Below are positions 59,888 to 64,000 of a stretch of DNA of 64,000 nucleotides, in pieces (the first letter of the stretch is position 1; each line of letters starts with the position of its first letter). The notes under the pieces are model-generated. The model was not told where the DNA came from and made no database searches. It was given only the letters and a program-made list of their open reading frames with translations. The stretch comes from Lichenicola sp964247725 (GTDB taxonomy: Bacteria; Pseudomonadota; Alphaproteobacteria; Acetobacterales; Acetobacteraceae). The DNA lies in assembly GCA_964247725.1 (NCBI GenBank), contig CAXTVM010000005.1, positions 51,789 to 115,788 on the forward strand, written 5' to 3'. The position numbers were made by a program, and so were the translations under genes.

Positions 59888-60664
59888 TCACGCGCCCCAG
59901 ACCCGCCAGGGTGCCTTTCCAGACGTCCAAAGCTGCTCCAGGTGCATCTTGTCGCGGAGTGAGTCCATCGGCTGCCAGAAACCTTCGTGACGGAACAAGC
60001 CGAGCTGGCCTTCCTTGGCCAGCGCCTCCATCGGCTCCTGCTCCCATGTGGTCTGATCGCCGTCGATATACGAGGCGACCTTGGGCGACAGGACGAAGAA
60101 GCCGCCGTTGATCCAGCCGCCATCGCCGATCGGCTTCTCGTGAAATCCGGTGACCAAGTCGTTCGACGTGCTGAGCGCGCCGAACCGTCCCGGGGGCTGC
60201 GTGCCCGTGACGGTGGCGAGCAGGCCGGACGATCGATGTGCTGCCACCAGCTTGGTGATGTCGACGTCGCCCACGCCGTCGCCATAGGTCATGCAGAACG
60301 CGTCTTCGCCCTGCACGTAGGGGATGACCCGCTTCAGCCGCCCACCGGTCAGGGTCGCATCGCCGGTATCGACCAGCGTGACCCGCCAGGGCTCCGACTT
60401 CGCGTTGTGGACTTCCATCCTGTTGTTCGACATGTCGAACGAGACGTCTGACATGTGTAGGAAGTAGTTGGAGAAATACTCCTTGATCACGTAGCCCTTG
60501 TAGCCCAGGCAGATGATGAAGTCGTTCACGCCATGCGTGCTGTAGATCTTCATGATGTGCCAGAGGATCGGCCTGCCGCCGATCTCGACCATGGGCTTCG
60601 GCTTCGTGCTGGTCTCCTCGGCCAGGCGCGTCCCCAGCCCGCCCGCCAGGATAACTGCCTCCAT
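59888..60664 (-). CDS. rfbF: Glucose-1-phosphate cytidylyltransferase
   Basis: A 258-residue nucleotidyltransferase, close to the 257 residues of known RfbF. AVILAGGLGTRLAEETSTKP is the nucleotide loop, then PMVEIGGRPILWHIMKIYST, FCMTYGDGVGDVDI, GWINGGFFVLSPKV and WQPMDSLRDKMHLEQLW. It makes CDP-glucose from CTP and glucose-1-phosphate for the downstream dehydratase. First gene of the minus-strand CDP-sugar operon. Start ATG 60664. Confidence 0.95.
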   Translation of the reverse strand: MEAVILAGGLGTRLAEETSTKPKPMVEIGGRPILWHIMKIYSTHGVNDFIICLGYKGYVIKEYFSNYFLHMSDVSFDMSNNRMEVHNAKSEPWRVTLVDTGDATLTGGRLKRVIPYVQGEDAFCMTYGDGVGDVDITKLVAAHRSSGLLATVTGTQPPGRFGALSTSNDLVTGFHEKPIGDGGWINGGFFVLSPKVASYIDGDQTTWEQEPMEALAKEGQLGLFRHEGFWQPMDSLRDKMHLEQLWTSGKAPWRVWGA

Positions 60665-60896
60665 GCCAACTCTCCGCCCGACTTGTGACCTCACTCGTAG
60701 CCAATGGGGGGATGGGATGCAATCCTGACATCAGGTCGCCTCGATCACCGGCCGGGGAACCGACCCTCCCGACACGGCGGATGAGGACGCTGTGGTCGCC
60801 TGTCGGCTTAGGCCGATCGAGCTTGCGGCGGCGCCGCTCCGCCGCTAGCACCGGATGGGAACCGGAATGCTTCCCGGCACGCCGGAGTGGACGCCG

Positions 60897-62657
60897 ATGC
60901 ACCGCGCCGCCACGCCCGTCTCCATCCTCTTCGCCGTGGCATATACGGTCGCGGCACAGGCGCAGCCCGTCGCCCTCGGCAAGCCGTCGCTGCTCAGCGA
61001 TCCGCACTGCCTGGGCTGGTGGGAGGCCGATACCGGCAGCCTGGGCAGCAAGGGCAATCCTGCTGCCGATGGAACCGGCGTCGCGGCGGTGGGCAACCAG
61101 TGTGCCGGCGCCGGAGCCATGGGACCGCTCAGCCAGGACCGCGCGGCCCAACAGCCGACCTATCACGCCGGAACCGGCGCCGGCCGCGGATCGGCGAACG
61201 GGCATCCGGCATGGTCCTTCGCCGGCGCCTCCATGAACTTTTTGCACATCCCCGCCGTGCCCTTGGAGCCGGGCGCGGTCCTGGTCGCCTACCGCAATCC
61301 CGATGCGGGTGCGGACGCCTCGGTCACGCGGGACCTAGTGGGCTGCGACAGCTCCGATCACGCCACGCCGCTGGGCTCGGTCTATCTGTCCGCCTTCACG
61401 AACTACGCCGATGGAGGCCGGCAGCGTAAGCTTGAGATCGACCGCACGACCTACGCCGATACCGTCGGGCCGGCGCTCGCCCTCAACGTCTCGAGCAACC
61501 CGACCTATGGCAACTGGGAGATCACGGGCTGGCGCCTGGACGGAACCAGCCTGGCGCTGCTCAAGGATGCCGGTCAGGCCAGCTCGGTGCCGGCGCCCGC
61601 CGCAAGCCTCCTGCGTCCGATGGATCTGGGTCCGGACGGGTGCATGCTCGGGGGATCGTATTACGGCAGGACTGGACAGAACTGGTTTACCGGAGATGTC
61701 GCCGCGGTGGTCGAGTTGGCGTCCGGGACGCCGTCCGCGCTGGTCGCCGCCGCTGCGGCGGAGCTGAGCGGCAAGTACACCGCCCGGTCGGCGGGGCGCC
61801 TGATGTTCGCGGGGTTCCAGGGCGCGTATCGAACCGGCAACGAGAACCTCGTCATGGCCAGAAGCGACGATGGACTGTCCTGGACGGAGACGCCGTCGCA
61901 TCTGATGCCGCCGCCTGGCCACGTGCTGCGCGATCCGTCCGTCATGCGGTGGGACGGGACTTACGTCATGGTGGCGAGCAACCTGACGCTGGTCGACGGT
62001 CTGGCGCCGTCCGCTTCCTTCGACGTCTACACCTCGTCCGGCCCGGACATGGCCAACGACGGACTGTGGACCTGGCGGTTCATCCAGTCGGTCGACTGCT
62101 CTTCCGTGACCGGGACCGACGGCCGCGAGGGCGCGTGGGCACCGGACCTGTTCGTCGATGCCGACGGGTCCCTGCATGCGGTCTTCGCGGGCTCCAGACG
62201 TGCCACCGCCCTAAGCGGCTTCGCGTTCTACGAGGTCGGTTGGGCCGCATCCGCGTCCATCCGCGCATCGCCGACCGCTCCGAAGCTGCTCCTGGGCACG
62301 GCATCGGGCGACATGATCGATCCGACCATCAAGCGGGACGGGGCCGTCTACACGCTCTACGGCGCAAGTCTCAGAAGCGGCGCGCGCTACATCGAGACGG
62401 CGACCGCCCGGTCCCTGCTTGGGCCGTGGGTGCCGGCGCACGAAGCGGACTGGGCGGGTTGGGGCCAGCCCTTCGAAGGTCCTATCGTCGCCGACATCGC
62501 GCCGTTCGGCCGCTGCGTGTATCTGGACCCGCTGGGCGACGGCTACCGGCGCAGCTGCTCGACGGACGGGGTGACCTGGCCCGTGCCGGAGCCTCTCTCC
62601 GGCCCAGGCCTGCTGGAGCATGGCAGTATCTTCGCGCTGTCGGGCAAAAGTACTTGA
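60897..62657 (+). CDS. Secreted LamG-like / GH43-like beta-propeller protein
   Basis: A 586-residue exported protein. MHRAATPVSILFAVAYTVAA followed by QAQP is a signal peptide from ATG 60897 (an ATG at 60855 would add 14 residues before it). Residues about 30-290 resemble a concanavalin-like fold of the phage/surface type (CLGWWEADTGSLGSKGN, GNWEITGWRLDGTSLALLKD). The C-terminal 300 residues have five-bladed propeller features like GH43/GH32 proteins (HVLRDPSVMRWDGTYVMVAS, EGAWAPDLFVDADGSLHAVF, MIDPTIKRDGAVYTLYGAS). It may bind or cleave a glycan at the surface; catalytic residues are not certain. Divergent from rfbF. Confidence 0.68.
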   Translation: MHRAATPVSILFAVAYTVAAQAQPVALGKPSLLSDPHCLGWWEADTGSLGSKGNPAADGTGVAAVGNQCAGAGAMGPLSQDRAAQQPTYHAGTGAGRGSANGHPAWSFAGASMNFLHIPAVPLEPGAVLVAYRNPDAGADASVTRDLVGCDSSDHATPLGSVYLSAFTNYADGGRQRKLEIDRTTYADTVGPALALNVSSNPTYGNWEITGWRLDGTSLALLKDAGQASSVPAPAASLLRPMDLGPDGCMLGGSYYGRTGQNWFTGDVAAVVELASGTPSALVAAAAAELSGKYTARSAGRLMFAGFQGAYRTGNENLVMARSDDGLSWTETPSHLMPPPGHVLRDPSVMRWDGTYVMVASNLTLVDGLAPSASFDVYTSSGPDMANDGLWTWRFIQSVDCSSVTGTDGREGAWAPDLFVDADGSLHAVFAGSRRATALSGFAFYEVGWAASASIRASPTAPKLLLGTASGDMIDPTIKRDGAVYTLYGASLRSGARYIETATARSLLGPWVPAHEADWAGWGQPFEGPIVADIAPFGRCVYLDPLGDGYRRSCSTDGVTWPVPEPLSGPGLLEHGSIFALSGKST

Positions 62658-62709
62658 CTCGGGACTGCAGTTGCACCACGGGGCGTGCAGCCAAGAAGGA
62701 GGACAGCGA

Positions 62710-63468
62710 GTGCCAGCCGCAAGGAACTCGGGGTTTCGAATCTTTATCGCCACCAACTCGCAGCGCGATTATCCCGACGGCGCGGGATACGTGACGCTGC
62801 AGACGGGCGCTGCTCTTGCGGAGTCGCGTTTCGGCGACTTCTGCGATGATACCGGGGAATCCATATCTGGCCTCAACCCATGCTTCTGCGAGCTGACGGC
62901 TCTCTACTGGATATGGAAGAACGACGCCTCCAACTTCGTCTCGCTCACTCACCACAGACGCTATTTCGCGCCCAAGGACCACGCCCTCCCGTTCGGAGAG
63001 TTCAGGATCGCTTCGGCCAGTGATTTCGGCGAACTGACCCAGGGGATCGACATCATCGTTCCGATCCAAAGACAATGGTTCGCGGATCATACGAGGATCC
63101 CGCAGTCGCTTCTCGAGCAATATTCGATTGCGCATCACGGACACGACCTGTTTCTCGCCAGAGAGGAAGTGGCGCTCCGGTCGCCGGAATACCTCAATGC
63201 CTTCGACTTCGTCATGCTGACGAACTCGATCTCCCACTACAACATGTTCGTCGCCAGGAAGGACCCCATCGACGAATATTGCGCCTGGGTGTTCCCGATC
63301 CTGTTCGCTCTCGAGAAGATCATCCCCTACAATTTCTACGACGCCTACCAGAGCCGCGCCTTCGGCTATCTCGCCGAGCGACTGTTCAATGTCTGGCTGG
63401 CGAAGAACAGGCGGAAGTATCGGATCCTGCAGAGGGATATCGTCAGGACCGAGCCAGGGATCCTGTAG
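62710..63468 (+). CDS. DUF4422-type glycosyltransferase-like protein
   Basis: A 252-residue protein starting at GTG 62710, preceded by AGGAGG at good spacing. GYVTLQTGAALAESRFGDF, ISGLNPCFCELTALYWIWKN, FVSLTHHRRYFAPKD, the HYNMFVARKDPIDEYCAWVF block and YQSRAFGYLAERLFNVWL match the DUF4422 family found in capsule and LPS loci and thought to be glycosyltransferases. Lower GC and different codon choice than its neighbours suggest recent acquisition. 52 bases after the propeller-protein stop. Confidence 0.82.
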   Translation: MPAARNSGFRIFIATNSQRDYPDGAGYVTLQTGAALAESRFGDFCDDTGESISGLNPCFCELTALYWIWKNDASNFVSLTHHRRYFAPKDHALPFGEFRIASASDFGELTQGIDIIVPIQRQWFADHTRIPQSLLEQYSIAHHGHDLFLAREEVALRSPEYLNAFDFVMLTNSISHYNMFVARKDPIDEYCAWVFPILFALEKIIPYNFYDAYQSRAFGYLAERLFNVWLAKNRRKYRILQRDIVRTEPGIL

Positions 63469-63626
63469 TCGTCCCTCGATGAGGCGGCCAAGGCTGCCGA
63501 CATCCGTATCGACGCGCCGGGCAAGTAATCCGTTTTGCTAGCAGAACGTCGGACGCCGCCTGGGGCATGACGGTCTGGCCGCGAGCCGCAGGGTTGCGGC
63601 CTGCGTATCAGGGGGATGGCATGTGA

Positions 63627-63788
63627 GGAGAAGGCCAGGGCGCTGCCCTGGACCCGTTGGGGCCAGGGGCCCCAAACCCGGATTCGCAAGGAGATATACC
63701 GTGTGTGGAAGTACGCCCTTAACGGATCGGAGCCTGGGGCCTGCAGCCCCAGTGGGGTCCAGGGGCAAAGCCCCTGGCCTTCCTCCTC
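63627..63788. repeat. Dispersed long palindromic repeat, copy G
   Basis: Left arm GAGAAGGCCAGGGC...CCCTGGACCCGTTGGGGCC, centre about 45 bases, right arm GGAGCCTGGGGCC...GTCCAGGGGCAAAGCCCC. Nearly identical in layout to copy A. It occupies most of the 435-base gap between the DUF4422 gene and the GT9 gene; no gene is seen in the remainder. Confidence 0.85.
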
Positions 63789-63903
63789 AAGCGATCGCCG
63801 TGGCCCCCGCATGGGCCCTGCTTGAGGCGGCTTCCGCCTGAAGCTATGACGACCGGCCGTCTGGCCCGCCAAGGCGGGGACCCGCAGCCGGAGCGCCCGC
63901 ACC

Positions 63904-64000
63904 CTGACCCGCATCCTGTTCATCACCGCGACCCGGCTCGGCGATGCGGTGCTGTCCACCGGACTGCTCGACCACCTGCTGCGCAGCGTGCCGGACCCGC
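63904..64000 (+). CDS. GT9-family (heptosyltransferase-like) protein, 5' end only
   Basis: The frame reads LTRILFITATRLGDAVLSTG then LLDHLLRSVPDP to the window edge, the classic N-terminus of ADP-heptose:LPS heptosyltransferases (GT9). No ATG, GTG or TTG occurs between an in-frame TGA at about 63847 and this motif; CTG at 63904 lies where homologues have the starting Met. It is either a rare CTG start or a mutated start codon. Consistent with the surrounding surface-polysaccharide locus. Confidence 0.7.
   Translation, partial: MTRILFITATRLGDAVLSTGLLDHLLRSVPDP

Overview
The window is a very GC-rich chromosomal segment with tightly packed genes, many ATGA/GTGA-type overlaps and long spurious antisense frames. 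Gene content (hslVU, ftsEX beside an MJ0042 zinc-ribbon gene, an MbfA-type ferritin/VIT1 protein, a thiOSGE run, a Che3-like signalling cluster, CDP-sugar genes) points to an alphaproteobacterium, most likely in the Rhodospirillales/Acetobacterales. No rRNA, tRNA, CRISPR or prophage was recognised. This placement is inferred from gene content only.

Layout. 1-2.7 kb: ftsX (cut by the window edge), ftsE, a zinc-ribbon protein and a small membrane protein. 2.7-8.2 kb: a broken TetA-like transporter gene, a GT4 glycosyltransferase with an LpxH-like phosphoesterase, a diacylglycerol-kinase-family gene, a 2OG-Fe(II) oxygenase-like protein and a VOC protein. 8.3-19.3 kb: an eight-gene chemosensory operon (CheW, CheR-TPR, CheW, MCP, CheA-REC, CheB, REC-REC-kinase, REC-PAS-kinase). 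It has the gene set of Wsp/Che3-type alternative-function pathways, but no flagellar genes and no WspR diguanylate cyclase. 19.4-26.2 kb: an SDR gene carrying a hexanucleotide expansion, its divergent TetR, small genes, a sterol-desaturase-family protein, hslVU and sufE. 26.2-34 kb: a RES/Xre toxin-antitoxin pair, then a closely spaced run fdhD, a giant RgpF-HAD protein, thiO, thiS, thiG and thiE.

34-50 kb holds the most unusual content. A minus-strand operon encodes a 1192-residue tubulin-like protein with a C-terminal GYF-like module, preceded by a proline-rich membrane protein and followed by a secreted RT0821-type/peptidoglycan-binding protein and a zinc-ribbon/PEGA membrane protein. GTP-type PEP carboxykinase and two decaying genes separate this from two further architecturally odd genes: a secreted vWA-like membrane protein with a non-canonical metal site, and a zinc-ribbon protein at the end of the ygfZ-hisI-lpxB run. 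I propose that these six genes form one envelope-associated tubulin-like system.

50-56 kb: ygfZ, hisI, lpxB, an SDR, and a degenerating patch (HNH remnant, mbfA, an AAA ATPase pseudogene, and a decayed partial copy of that ATPase on the other side of mbfA). 56-64 kb: a surface-polysaccharide locus with glucose-1-phosphate cytidylyltransferase, CDP-glucose 4,6-dehydratase, a cupin epimerase-like protein, an RmlD-like reductase, a UGM-like flavoprotein, a secreted beta-propeller protein, a DUF4422 protein and the start of a GT9 heptosyltransferase.

A dispersed GC-rich palindromic repeat (whole and half copies at about 3.8, 7.1, 32.3, 48.1, 52.1, 53.3 and 63.7 kb) runs through the window. It overlaps coding ends: it encodes the last residues of ThiO and the first residues (signal-peptide region) of the vWA-like protein.
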